Part shown: one piece after another, positions 23,655 to 39,848 of the stretch
How the letters are laid out: each line of letters opens with the position of its first letter
Numbering within the stretch: position 1 is the stretch's first letter
Assembly (NCBI GenBank): GCA_001574975.1
Contig: KQ965732.1
Coordinates: 1,002,131-1,066,130 of the forward strand
From: Gonapodya prolifera JEL478
Taxonomy: Eukaryota > Monoblepharomycota > Monoblepharidomycetes > Monoblepharidales > Gonapodyaceae
DNA: 64,000 nt
Reading direction: 5' to 3'
Notes under the pieces: model-generated
The model's input: the letters and a program-made list of their open reading frames with translations, nothing else
What the model was told of the DNA's origin: nothing
The model's database searches: none
Translations under genes and position numbers: made by a program

Positions 23655-26600
23655 ATGGAAAACAGTGGCCGTGGATCTGGGTCCGGGGGAGGAATCGGGT
23701 CTGGTAGAGAACCAGGAGTCAACAATCGTTTCTCGCTGGATGGTACACCGCCACCGTCGTCTCGCCAGAGTGGGCCTGCACCTCCCACACCTGGTATTGC
23801 AATATCGCCACAGCCCGCATCACACACCCCATCAATTCGATCGATACGTTCTGCTATTTCCCAACTCTCGGCGGCCAGAAACCAACAGTTGCAGGCACAG
23901 AGGGGGGACCTTTCAACTCGCGCTCCCTCGTTGGAATCACTCGTGTCAACCTCACCCTCTCCACCGCAATCTGGACCGGCACTTTCTCCTCCACAACAGC
24001 AACTGCCACACGTTGCAGCGTCTCGCCAGCGCTCTGAGCTCCCGGCCTCGCTTGTGCCTGTTCCAGCATCGTTTCCAGACATTTCGGGAGAGCAATCCAC
24101 GGAAAACAAGCTTTCCTCGACAGTGGGCTCTAATGCGTCAGATCAAAGTCGAAGGCAACAAGGACCGCTTGAGGTAACCGAGGCCCCGAACTCTCCTGGA
24201 CCATTGGAGCATGTTGTGCCCACATCTTCCCCTCCGGGCGTCCGAAAAGGTCCCACTCAGACTTCAAGCCATCCTTTGAAGTCGACGTCACCGCAATACC
24301 ACATCGGACAATTGCGTATTTCTGGATCCCACAATACTGACCCGTTCCCACGGGGTACCGCTCCAGAGTATGAAAATGAAACCGAGGGATTACCACGACC
24401 AGTACCATCGAATTCCTTGCTGAATGGACAAGACGTCCCCGTGGTGGATCCGCAGAAGCAAGCAAACTTACATGACAGGAGACCAAGCATGTTGCAGTCA
24501 TGGGCGCAGTCGTACGGGAGAAGGTGATTGCTGAATTAACGGAAGACAAATCCGTCTTTCATACACCGTGTTTTTGTTGGTTCCAGTATCGCATTTCGAC
24601 TGTCCGCAGCAGATCCCTTTCCCCGCCACCTCTCGACCTCCCGCACCTCCTCCACTCCCTCTTCAGGGCTTCCTGCACTATCGCACTCACCACCCTCACA
24701 AATTCCGTACCCACGTTCTTCTGCCAATGCGTCCGCCGCCCACGTCACAACACCGTATTATGGTGCTACTCCTTCTCTTCGTCGGCATCCCCGCCGTGAA
24801 CAAACCGCAGCCTCCTCCTTTGCGTCTGCTGTATCCGGGGCCCCTTCGGCCTCCGCCTCCGCTGGCCCATACTCCTCAACTACATCCTCTTCTCCTGCGT
24901 TCGCCTTCCGCTCTGCCGCTGGTCTTGCTGGCTCTCCCTTTTTCTCCTCCTCCCGACGTCAATCGGGATTTCACAACAATGGTGCCCCGCAGCTCGCTGC
25001 ACTTGGAACGTCGATGGCAGTTTATCAAGATATCGCGAAAAGTTACAGGTCCATATTGACCCCGGGCTGGGAGCAAGCACTGCTCAGGGATGAAGGCCAT
25101 GCATTACCAGGAACGATCGGCCGCAGAAGACCTGCGTGGGGAGCCGGCGGAAGGGGAGAAGAAGAAGATGATGAGCACGAACCGCTGATCGAGGGCGCTA
25201 ATAAAGTTTCACCCGCCGCGGGGTTGGAGGGACTTTATGACTCCTACGAAAACGGCGACGAGACAGATGGGTATGGTGGTTATGGTGGCGACGCACACGG
25301 AATCGGAGGGGGAGAGGGAAAGAGTACGTTTGGGCAGAGTGTGTTCAACAGCAGCAATGTGCTCATGGGAATAGGACGTGAGTGAAGGTTTGGTGGCGAC
25401 TGCGAGCAGTAAACAACGAAACTTATTCTCTTTACTTTGACGTTCCAAGTCCTCTCCCTTCCGTTCGCGCTTAAGCTTTCTGGTTGGGTTCTAGGTATCG
25501 GACAGCTCCTGTGGGTTCAATTCCCCCTTTTCCGTGTCAAGTGAAGCTCAAAGTCATTTTCAGCCTATATTCCGCATCAACAAACTACACTGCTCGTATT
25601 CTGGCCCGATGTCTCGACTACGACCCCAAAATGGCAACTTACGCGGACGTGGGGGAAGCAGCTTTCGGGATCCGAGGTCGAATATTCATATCGGTTTTGT
25701 TTAGTGGGTGACTTTCTCTACCTCCAATTATCCGTCTAATCCACACTTTACTCCTCTCAAAATCTCAGTCCTCGAACTCCTTACCGCCTGCATATCCCTT
25801 GTCATCCTAGTTGCTGACTCTCTTGTGGCTTTGTTCCCATGGATGGTCCTTGAATGGGTGAAAGTGTGCACATTTATGATGGTTTTCCCCCTGACGCTTG
25901 GGAAGGGGCTCGGCTGGCTTGCGGGTGGAAGTGTGGTTGGAGTTTTAGCCATACTCAACCTAATGGTTATAATTGTCGTGGACGGATTCTGGAAAGGTGA
26001 CGCGCCAGGATCTTTGTGGGAGCCAGCTGAGACAACGTGAGTTTGACATATAATTGAGAGCCGACGTTCCATAATTTTACCCCTTCGGCGGTCTCCAAGC
26101 ATGTGGCCGCGTAAATGGATGGATGTACCCTTGACATTCGGGCTCATTATGGCCGGGTTCAGTGGTGAGTGACTGTCTTCTCATGGTTCGCACCTCAACT
26201 CGCCTTTCATCTCCATCGTTTGACTTCCAAAAGGCCATTCCGTATTTCCTTCCATCTATCGTGACATGGCAGAACCTGAGGGATACCCAGCCATGGTTTC
26301 GGTATCTTATGCAATCACATCGTTTTTCTACGTAGGGATCGCGGCAGTTGGTGGGTTTGGTTGCCGCAATCTTTCAGTCACCATCTCAACCTGCGAGCGA
26401 CTAGGCTATCTAATGTTTGGTCAGGGTACTGTACAGGAGGTGAGTCTGCAGCAATGTCAAGGTTCTATCAAAGGTTCTCACTCCAGAAAAGATCACAGTA
26501 AACATTGCGTCCATTCTCACATATCCCACAATCATCAACAAAATTACTATTTGGCTGGTAAGGCGGGGATTATGCGAACGTTTTGCATCGGACAACTTTC

Positions 26601-27131
26601 ATGACGTTTCGATTTAGATGATTGTCAACCCAATCACTAAATATCCGTTGAACGCAGCAGCAATTAATCTCAATTTTGAAGGTAAGTTGATTTAAACATG
26701 CGATGATTGAGGAACAGGCTTTAAACAGGTCTTCATACACAGTGCTAATACTACCACGTTTAGCGGAAGAGGGGTGGCCAATGTGGACAATATCTTTTGC
26801 GCAGTTTCTCATTCGTCTGACGGTATCGCTTGTCGTCCTTTTCGTTTCCATTGTCTACCCTGGGTTCCACAATGTTCTTGCCATTTTGGGCAGCTTTTTC
26901 TCCTTCACAGTAAGTTTTTGAGACATTTGTCACATTTGTGTGCAGACAACAAAGCTTATCCAAAATCTACAGGTTTGCGTCGTGTTTCCTCTATCTTGCT
27001 ACCTTGTTCTCTACAGAGAGACTATCCAACCTCTTGAACGCATATTTGTTTGGACATTAATTGTGATTGGTTCCGTTTTGGGATTGGTAGGGACCGTCTG
27101 GGCATTTTTGCCCGGGATCGGACAGGACTGA
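23655..27131 (+). CDS. AVT1-like vacuolar amino-acid transporter (AAAP/SLC32 family)
   Basis: Polytopic proton-coupled amino-acid transporter, most like yeast Avt1 or animal VGAT, expected in the vacuolar membrane. An unusually long disordered N-terminus (about 290 residues in the first exon, Ser/Pro/Gln-rich) and an acidic Gly-rich block (GEEEDDEHEPLIEG) precede the membrane core. The core opens with the family signature SVFNSSNVLMGIG|VLSLPFA and continues YTARILARCLDYD, SVLELLTACISLVILVADSL, the Avt1 hallmark GHSVFPSIYRDM, YLMFGQGTVQEKITVNI and NPITKYPLNAAAINLNFE, and ends in LIVIGSVLGLVGTVWAFLPG. About ten exons. The N-terminal length is well above the family norm and may carry phosphorylation sites. 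Confidence 0.88.
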
Positions 27132-27335
27132 AAAACTCAAATAGAACATTCTTATCAACTAATTTATGGCCATGTCCGATTATAAATATGTGGACGTTCT
27201 TTCTCTTGGCCGCCTGCCGGGTGGCCCGGCTCGGCCTTTCTCGAGCGACCGACATCCCTTTGCTGACTTTCAGGAGATTTCTCTTATTTATAAAGCTACC
27301 AGCAGCAATCCTTCTTGGATCCATAAAGACGAACC

Positions 27336-30300
27336 ATGGCGAATCGGCCACCCGTTCCTATTGCAGGGGAAGGAGCAGAGGGCACCAAGACATCCTCGGT
27401 TAGTGCGTTCTTTAACGAGTTCAAAACTCGTTCTCCGGGAGAGCTTAAGCGAGATCTGGGATGGAAACGTGAGCTTTTGTGTCATCCGTCATCGGCATCA
27501 TTTGATGGCTCAACCATTACTGCGTATAGCACATCTTCCGGTCGTCATTATGCCCGGATTTATGAGCTCTGGACTTCAAGTACACGAAAGTGAAGTCCGG
27601 CCTGGCTGGATTGACTCACGAGTTTGGTTGTCCATCGAGAAACTCGGCCTGGGTGTTGACTTCAACGAAGTCTTCTCGAGGTCAAAGCCGCCGAGCACGA
27701 CTAGCTCAGCAGCAAGCTCGACGATCCATCTTGACTCAGCAGCGGCGACCCCGTCGGCAAAGAAACGGGACGCCATGACCATTCTGCGAAGTTTTGTGGC
27801 AGACATTGGTGATACGTTCAATGATGACGACGACAAGTGTGTTCTAGAGTTGTCCCGATATTCTATCACATCGACATCTAACACGTTTTTACTTTTCCCC
27901 CTCATCAGTGAAGACAACGATACTTCCCATACCTCACTGGCGCAGGAAAGTCAGGGACACCCTGAGGACCAGAACGTAAGAACGATGAGCCGAATGTGGC
28001 TCCGCCATGTAGGACTTGATCCTTCCTGCGTGGACGATCCCAAAAGTCAGGAGCATGGGGGGGATGGTCGGATTCGTGTTGAACCCATCGAGGGTTTGGA
28101 TGGAGTCAATTTTCTACAGCCCGGGGCACTCACCGCTACAGCGACGTAAGAGCAGTACACCTTTGGAGATCTGAAACGAATAATTTCAATTTTCGATGCG
28201 GTTGAATTTCCCTAGGTACGTATTTGCGCCCGTCATCGCGGAGCTTCGAAATTTAGGTTACACGGAAAAGAACCTTGCTGGCGCTCCGTACGACTGTATG
28301 CTATCATCGTGGTTGTTGTCGCGAGCTTTACTAATACTGAGCCATCTGAAGGGAGATACCCCCCACAGTATTGCCAAAAGAATGATCAGTACTTTACCAA
28401 AACGGTAAAGACAATTGAGGACCTCAAGAAGAACAATGATGGCCTTCCTGTTGTCATACTGGCGCATTCAAGTAAGAGATTTAAGTTTTGTGGTACGATC
28501 TTGTTCTGACGTTCCATCTCTTCAGTGGGAAACCGGATGGTGGGCTACTTTTGTAACTGGGTTAGCAATCAAGAAGGTCTTGGGGTGAAATGGCTGCAAG
28601 AGCATGTGCACAGCATTTACGCCGCTGGTATGATTCGGAAGTGATTATTTCGAAGGACGAATAACAATGCTTTATTAGGGCCACCGACCATGGGCTCGTC
28701 AAAGAGTGTACGCTCAGTGGTAACTGGTGACAGCATGGGTCTACCATTTTTGAACCGCGAGGAATGTATTTGGTTTGCGAGACATCTTGGATCGTGAGTC
28801 CGATTTTATCTCTGTCTAAGTTATTCCTGACGGCGACTCGGTCGCGGCAGACCTCCGTTCCTCTTTCCAACCGACGGATGGGATATACTGTCTCCGATTT
28901 TTAAAGACAGGAAGATCGCCTTCACTCGGGTCGAGTCTTACTTTACTGTAACGATTCACTCCGTATCCTTTATCAAGGATGTCCCAGCATCTCTGCCCCA
29001 GCCTGGGAAAAAGATCAACGTCAGAATAAACTGGCGCGGAAGGACCGACGACCACACAACAGGCGCTGTACTGCGCCAATCGCAGGACAACGAGAAAGCA
29101 GATGCAGCGGATGCGGACACGATTGTTACGTGGAATGAGCGCTTCCAGCTGCCGTTAAAGCCTCCCGGTAAAATTGACCGTGACATCACGACGATTCTGT
29201 CGCTCGAGACTCGGGAGGAGGACCTCAGGGGAGTTGTTGCTGGAGATCTGCGAGCGAGGGTGCACATTGACCTCACGGAGCGACTGCTGGCGGTGTTTGA
29301 CAGGCCGGAAACACTGCCGTCAGGTCAGGAAGCCATGTTTATGAACCAAGAGCGGATTGATATCTTTAGCGAGCCGGACACACTCTTAAACATGGAATGG
29401 CGCAAGAAGCACCCTGAAGCGAACAGTGACGGACGTCCGATCAAAGTGGGATCGATCTTGTTATCGGCTTCCTTCACGCCAGACACGTACGATGAAAAGG
29501 ACCCCAACATCCACATGGGTTGGTCTCAAAAGGGCCAAGGAAAGCTGGCGTATAGGGCTCTAACGATTCCGGAGGTATTGCGCGCGGACGGGGCGGTGGT
29601 AACTGCGCGCTTACAAGAGGATTTGGAGAAGGATCCCTTCTATGGGGTCGTGCCCAAGACGCAATCTCCCGACGCCAAACCTGAAGCCGCACATGCGGCG
29701 AACGATTTTGTTTGCACCCGACCGCCGCCTGGTGTGAAGAAAGTCCACCTTGTCTACGGGTCAGGAAGACAGACAGAGGTTGGGTTTGTGCTGCGCCGGA
29801 GGTAAATATGATTATTGTTTTTTTTTTCCTTTCTCAAATGATAGGAACTCAATGCACTACTGCGTGTTGAAGGACAACTCGTATTGATTTGGGGCCGCAC
29901 AAGGTGCCCTGGATGCTGTACAAGCTGGATGCAGACGTACGTGTACCTGGGTTCGCCTGCTCGAAAGGTGTTATTTTTGGTGAGCATTTTGATGAAGTTC
30001 GTGGTCGTTAGAGTCGTCTCAGAACAAATCATGTTGATATAGAGGACCGAAACACCCCCCAAAATGATCCGGAAACGGGCCAGTTGAAAAAGAGCGGAGA
30101 CGGAACTGTCGCGTACGCGTCTCTCCGGCACATTGTGAACTGGAGAAAGGAAGGCGTCGAGGTCACCACGGTGGAGTTGCCCGGGGCCGAGCACCGAGCA
30201 ATGTTGAACGAGGTCAAGTTTTTGGAGGACCTTGTGACGTACGTGGCACTCAAACCGGAACAGGAGCTGGATATCCAATACTCCAAGGCGGAACAGCTCG

Positions 30301-30398
30301 CGCAGGATGTGGCAAAAATGAAGGTTGGTGTTGAGCAGGCCAAACAGAAAGTGGGGAAGGCGCTTGGCAGCGTGAAGGACTTTTTCGGCAAAAAGTAG
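27336..30398 (+). CDS. LCAT/PDAT-family acyltransferase with C2-like insert
   Basis: Lipid-modifying alpha/beta hydrolase. After SPGELKRDLGWK the first intron joins to PHLPVVIMPGFMSSGLQV, the LCAT oxyanion block. YD|WRYPPQYCQKNDQYFT is the PDAT-like substrate block, and VVILAHSMGNRMVGYF carries the nucleophile Ser. KSGDGTVAYASL supplies the Asp and LPGAEHRAMLNEV the His, so the triad looks complete. Between Ser and Asp lies about 210 extra residues (28.9-29.5 kb) reading as a C2-like beta sandwich: YFTVTIHSVSFIKDVPASL, KKINVRINWRGR, TIVTWNERFQLPL, ILSLETREEDLRGV. No membrane span precedes the catalytic part, unlike typical PDATs. The tail (KAEQLAQDVAKMKVGVEQ) is a charged helix. Whether it makes triacylglycerol or acts as a phospholipase is unknown. 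C2 assignment is by pattern only. Confidence 0.78.
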
Positions 30399-30522
30399 TT
30401 CTGGTAGTTCTGGTATCTGGTAGTTAATTTATTCTATTTACTGCTTTCGAACATCTGATCGATTCGGCAAAAGTAGTTCAGCTAATTGTTTTATTCTATC
30501 TACAAACTTCGAACATCGATTC
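30384..30522 (+). repeat. Degenerate tandem duplication at the 3' end of the LCAT-like gene
   Basis: TTCGGCAAAAAGTAGTTC at the stop codon (unit 1, 30384-30462) recurs as TTCGGCAAAAGTAGTTC at 30463 (unit 2). Each copy continues with a TTTATTCTAT stretch and CTTTCGAACAT / CTTCGAACAT. Unit 1 is about 79 nt and unit 2 about 60 nt. Confidence 0.6.
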
Positions 30523-31161
30523 TTTGAGTACACGATGATTTGCGAATCTTGCTGGCACATCTAGAGTACGGAAAAAGTCAACAGTGTCAGCTAACGGCCT
30601 ATTCTCGTCGCCTACGTGAGTAGAGGGCACGGGAAGATCGTTATAAGGAAGCATTTCGATGTCCCTGCTTTTATGACCAACAGGCCCGGAACGGGATTCT
30701 GATGGTTGATTTTTAAGAGGTTGCCATGGATGTTTGCGGACGTGTACTGAGAAATGCCCAAGGAACAGGCAATCGAGAGGAAAGAGATTGATGTCGGACG
30801 CGACGTCGCCCTCTTTCCTCTTGGTTGTCGTTCACATTCTTCACTGTAGAACGACGATGGATTTCATCCTGGTTCCAAGCGCGGATCGGGTTCCCTGGGC
30901 GAAGGGCCTACAAGACGAGTCAAAAAGCAAAACGGTGGTTGCTGTGGACGTGGTGTCTTTTGAACCCTCCCACAGCGTGGAGGCAGAATACGCACACGAA
31001 TACATTGTTTCAGGGGACGAGATGCTGTCTTCAGTTTTCGTATCCAACTAACTACCTGTTTTGGACAAAAGAGTCAATTTGGTGGTCCCACGAAGGGCGG
31101 CGAGGCGTCCGCTTTGGTCCCCTGGTTAAATCCGCCATCCCTCATTTCCTCCAGATTGATC
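30523..31161. other. Intergenic region before the FkbM-like gene
   Basis: About 640 nt. One ATG-initiated frame at 30857-31051 would encode 64 residues (MDFILVPSADRVPWAKGL...), but it has no recognised domain or splice partner, so it is not called as a gene. The segment probably holds the FkbM-like promoter. Confidence 0.35.
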
Positions 31162-32552
31162 ATGACTCTCCTTGCAAATGGCGGGCCCTCCCTGGTTTTT
31201 GTCGGGATTTCCCTAGTGGCTCTTTTAACCATATTCGCCGCCGGGTTTATGGGTGCCCGTGCAGGATACGGATACGCGGACTTGGAGCAAGTTCCTCGAC
31301 CCCCACCCCATGGCCATGACATGCGACCGGGACCGGGACCCGGTCGATTCCGGGAGCCCAGTCCGGTGGACACTGAGGCTCTGGCGGCTGTTCTGGCAGC
31401 CCCGCATTTACAATTTTGCTACAACATTGGCGAGCACGAGCGCCACGTTTTCTCCCAGCAAGGGGAGGACGGTGTGCTGGAATACATCTTCGACAACATT
31501 GGCACAACTGATAAATGTGAGTGGCGATGGCGGATGGTTGCGGTGAGGCTCTACCAAGACCAAAATGCCACGCCCGCCCTTCCACGGATTGATGAAATCG
31601 CTCAGACTACGTTGAATTCGGCACGGAGGCCTGCACGGAGTGTAACACGGTACGTTGTGAGGCGAAAATTTTTATCCTGTTCGTGGTTTTGAAACTCTAG
31701 GACGCTCAACGTTAGAGACATCTATGGGACGCTTACGGTTGGACCGGTCTGGTATGTTCCAGCGACCGAAACTGTCTGTCCACGAACTTCTCACTAAGCA
31801 CGCCAACAACCGCACACAATTACGTTCCAATGGCAGCTCATGGACGGCAGTGGCAAAGCTCCCGACAGTCGCATAATTCAAAACCACATGATCACGGTCG
31901 AGAACATTGTGGAGCTGTTTGAAAAGTACGAGGTCCCGAAACGGTTCGACCTGCTGTCAGTGGACATCGACACCGTGGACTATTTCGTTACGAAGAAGAT
32001 ATTGGATTCGGGTGAGTCCTCCTCTCTTCTCCCTCGTGTCCGTGACCATGGCACCCAACTTAATCACTGGAAACTCTCAAGGTTACCGACCTCGAGTAAT
32101 TGCCAGCGAGATTAACCCGTACTTCGACATCGAAGACCGGCTCTCGGTTCCCCCGTCGCACACAAAATGGCTCGGGACCCCCGTCTTTGGACAGTCACCC
32201 CGAGCCGTCTTTGAGCAAATGGAGAAGTACGGCTACCGAACGGTGTACACTGAGTGAGTGCCGCTCCCACATTGGGTCCACGAACCCTTCTCCAGCAAAT
32301 TTGGATGCTGACGACGTGGTATGTGTGTCGTTTTTTCGTAGCCGCAACTCCATCAACGTCTTCTCTATCCACATTGATGTCCTCGTTGAGCTCGTGCATA
32401 AGCGAACCAGCCTCACCGTCTCTCACGACATCATTGCGCAATTGCTGCCTCCCTTCGAGTACCTGTACAGGCGGAGAGCTGCCCTCCACGGAATGACCCA
32501 CAAGGAGTTTAATGATATGAAAAAGTCCAAGTTTATGGAAGTTCATCCATGA
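31162..32552 (+). CDS. FkbM-like methyltransferase-fold protein with N-terminal membrane anchor
   Basis: Predicted type II membrane protein of the secretory pathway. The ATG at 31162 gives a span (SLVFVGISLVALLTIFAAGF) and a Pro/Gly-rich stem. The lumenal domain then reads HVFSQQGEDGVLEYIFDNI, an intron to YYVEFGTEACTECNT, an intron to RHLWDAYGWTGL, then LMDGSG, NIVELFEKYEVPKRFDLLSV, DIDTVDYFVTKKIL and PRVIASEINPYFD. VEFGTE...WTGLLMDGS...LSVDID is the order seen in FkbM-type proteins. Four or five short introns are inferred. Residues needed for SAM binding are not obvious, so methyltransferase activity is uncertain; a role in modifying surface glycans would fit the anchor. Confidence 0.75.
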
Positions 32553-33025
32553 GAATGTACTCTATTTCGTTATTTGCACGTTTGTCACTGAGGTTACGAA
32601 ATGCACTGTATCTCTATAATCTTTGTGGAAGTGAATTGCATGACTTGCGAGGCTATAAAATAACAGACGCGGTGCTGTTGTTGACTCACCCATATTAGAA
32701 GACTGAGACTAAATCCAAGGAGGACGAGTGTAACTCCATGGGTGGACCTGGGGATCGACTTTGATATCTTAATTGTCTCTTCCGCAGCGTGATTCAACAC
32801 CAGCATAGAATGCCATAATGAGGCGTGTTTTGAACATGTACAAGTGGAGAACATCATGGACTTCCCGTACACATCGAAAGCACAAGATCGGCAATTACTC
32901 CCCGGAAATGTATGAGGCTGGACGAATCCGTGTGCCAGCGTCCAAGGGTGGTCTGTGCACAACGTCTCCAAATGCGAAGCCACCAGAGCACCTTCCGTTC
33001 CCCGATTCCGTCACATGCGGATGCG
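32553..33025. other. Intergenic region between FkbM-like and RecQ genes
   Basis: About 470 nt. On the minus strand (32594-32983) an open frame contains a hydrophobic run, VTLVLLGFSLSLLIW, followed by a good donor GTGAGT near 32690; it could be an exon of a small membrane protein but no complete gene model emerges. The plus strand holds the RecQ promoter or 5' leader; an upstream in-frame ATG at 32912 could extend RecQ by 38 codons. Confidence 0.3.
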
Positions 33026-37848
<4,823 letters not shown>

Positions 37849-37988
37849 AGCGGTTCTTGGCCCCGCAAAGTCAAATAGTGGCATCCGACCCATGCCATGA
37901 GACCGACGCATTGACTAGAAACTTACAATTGTAATTAATTTTGAACCCACAATTGAGGACGGCCGGAAGGTCCCAACTCCAAGTCCGG

Positions 37989-39038
37989 ATGACGACGATC
38001 TCAAATCTACATCACCTTCCAGACCATCTACGAAACCTGTTGCATCGCATCATTCAATACAAACCGCCAATCGATCAATATGGGGAGTCGTGGTTGTCGT
38101 GGTTGAATGATAACTACGCACCGATCTTATGCCGTGATCCTTGCCTAATAGACACAAGACGACGCGCCGGTGTCTTGATCCCTCTTGTGGAAGCAATCGA
38201 CGGATCGGAGTACGTGTCCCCACTCCTTTCTCTGACGATTGAACAATCAAACCAGTTTCACCAGCCTCCACATTGTTCTCACGATTCGAGCGAATCATTT
38301 ACGAATAGCAAGTGGTGATGTCGTATTTCCAGGAGGTTGGTACCTGAATTGCAACGGGTGTATGTACGTTAACGAAGGTCCACTTTCCACTTCGAAGGCA
38401 AGATGGATGAAACCGATGGCGATGTGAGGGCAACCGCCCTGCGAGAAACACGGGAGGAGATCAACCTACCAGAGTCCGGTGTTCTCGTGCTCTCGAAACT
38501 TCCCAACTATCTGGCACGGGACCTCATCGTGACGCCCTTTGTGGGGTATGTGACGGATCCTCTCTGGAAGCGCAAACTTTGGAATAAAGAAAAGATTTGG
38601 AACGATGCGGAAGTCAGGGAAGTTTTGACGTTTCCGCTAAAAAGGTTGCTACAGGTGAGAACGTCAGAACACCAAATATGTCGTCACTGTCATTATTATT
38701 TCATATGGTTTCAGGACGGGGATCATCACTTCTCCTTTGACTTTGTTTGGCACGATTCTGAGCTCGGTGGTGACATTCCCACTCGCTTCCACCGATTTCG
38801 GCACCCACATGATCCGTCTACGGTCCCACTCCAGCGACCGCGCAGATTGCCACCAGGCACCTACCCCCCTTATCCAGCTTTGATGGGCTTTACGGCGCAT
38901 GCTTGCATTACCTGCGCCGAAATCGCGTATGGGCAGCCAGCGTCGTTTGAGAAAGACTTGCCCGGCGGCATGAACGAAGATGAAAGAATTCGGAGATTTG
39001 GCCAAGTTCAAGGAACGTGGGATGGTCCAAAAATCTAG
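37989..39038 (+). CDS. Nudix coenzyme A diphosphatase, Pcd1/NUDT7-NUDT8 type
   Basis: Hydrolyses CoA or oxidised CoA to 3',5'-ADP and phosphopantetheine. The first exon begins MTTISNLHHLPDHLRNLL and runs to RRAGVLIPLVEAIDG. The second carries LTIRANHLRIASGDVVFPGG, which fits the CoA-diphosphatase (UPF0035) signature position for position. The Nudix box is joined across the next intron (PGG|KMDETDGDVRATALRE, TREEINL). The C-terminal half contains FSFDFVWHDSELGG and a basic Pro-rich linker. Four exons. The C-terminus (WDGPKI) is not a PTS1, so peroxisomal location as in yeast Pcd1 is not shown; mitochondrion or cytosol is possible. It ends only 45 nt from the end of the convergent thioesterase gene. 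Confidence 0.88.
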
Positions 39039-39083
39039 CATTATCATCAATTGGTTATGTATACGGCTGTACCATTCAAGTTA

Positions 39084-39766
39084 TTAAGCCTTGCTTGCAC
39101 TGGCTTTCTTCGATACCCTCTCCATGAACTTGGTTTCGTCAACAATTGCACGTGTATGCGTTCCCCGACCAACAACTTCCGCCTCGTCTCGGATTTCAAC
39201 CTCGAAGTTCAGTGTGCGCTTGTCTTGAGATACGAGTGTGGCTGTGGCTGTTACTCGTTGACCCAGCGGGGTCGCCGCGACGTGAGTAAAATTAACAAGC
39301 GTTCCTACGAAGGTGGAAGGTACATTCATTACGAGTCCAAAAGAACAAACAGAACAAGGGGCAAGGACATCAACAAACGAGAGATTGATGTGAATGGAAG
39401 CGCGCCCCTCACCAACCGTGGTCCATGGTGCGGTAAGGTGAGCTTGTACGGCTTCGAACGCAGCTTTCTGTGAAAGCATGAATCGTTTCCCCAAGGGTAC
39501 TTCATGTCACTTGTATGGTCGACACCATTTCATTTCTGGAAGCCCACCTCTGAAAGGGCGACCAAAGACGGAGTCGCGAAGACAGGCAAAGCACCGGATG
39601 CCACACGGGCTGCCGTAACCTCGCTGAGATGCGACAATTGGATATTTGATATTCGATTGGAGTTCTACACAAGGATCGCTTTATGGAAGCACGGATGGGA
39701 GTCCACTCACGGAACAACAATCAGTGACGCCACGCCCTTGAGCCCTGCAGGAAAACTGAAGCTCAT
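39084..39766 (-). CDS. FlK-like hot-dog acyl-CoA thioesterase
   Basis: Small hot-dog-fold thioesterase of the fluoroacetyl-CoA thioesterase family, about 135 residues in four exons: MSFSFPAGLKGVASLIVVP, then SEVTAARVASGALPVFATPS and LVALSE, then KAAFEAVQAHLTAPWTTVG, then TLVNFTHVAATPLGQRV. Thr (in ATP), Glu (in LSE) and His (in FTHVA) lie at relative positions 0, +8 and +34, the spacing of Thr42-Glu50-His76 in Streptomyces FlK. RDEAEVVGRGTHTRAIVD closes the domain. Introns are inferred from splice sites that restore this alignment; without them the reading frames break. Natural substrate is probably a short acyl-CoA or a toxic analogue, not proven. It is convergent with the CoA diphosphatase gene and divergent (82 nt) from the next gene. 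Confidence 0.78.
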
Positions 39767-39848
39767 TGTCGGCAAAGGAGGGGTTGAGAGGGGAAGCTGG
39801 AATGGTGTGGTTGTGGTCGGGCGACCGTGGCGTTGGAACTTCTCCTAA

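Noticed and set aside
30857-31051. 64-codon plus-strand open frame before the FkbM-like gene
   Set aside because: Too short and featureless to call; no splice or domain support.
32594-32983. Possible small membrane protein on the minus strand
   Set aside because: One hydrophobic exon-like segment with a donor site, but no convincing start exon, acceptor or homology; kept only as a remark.
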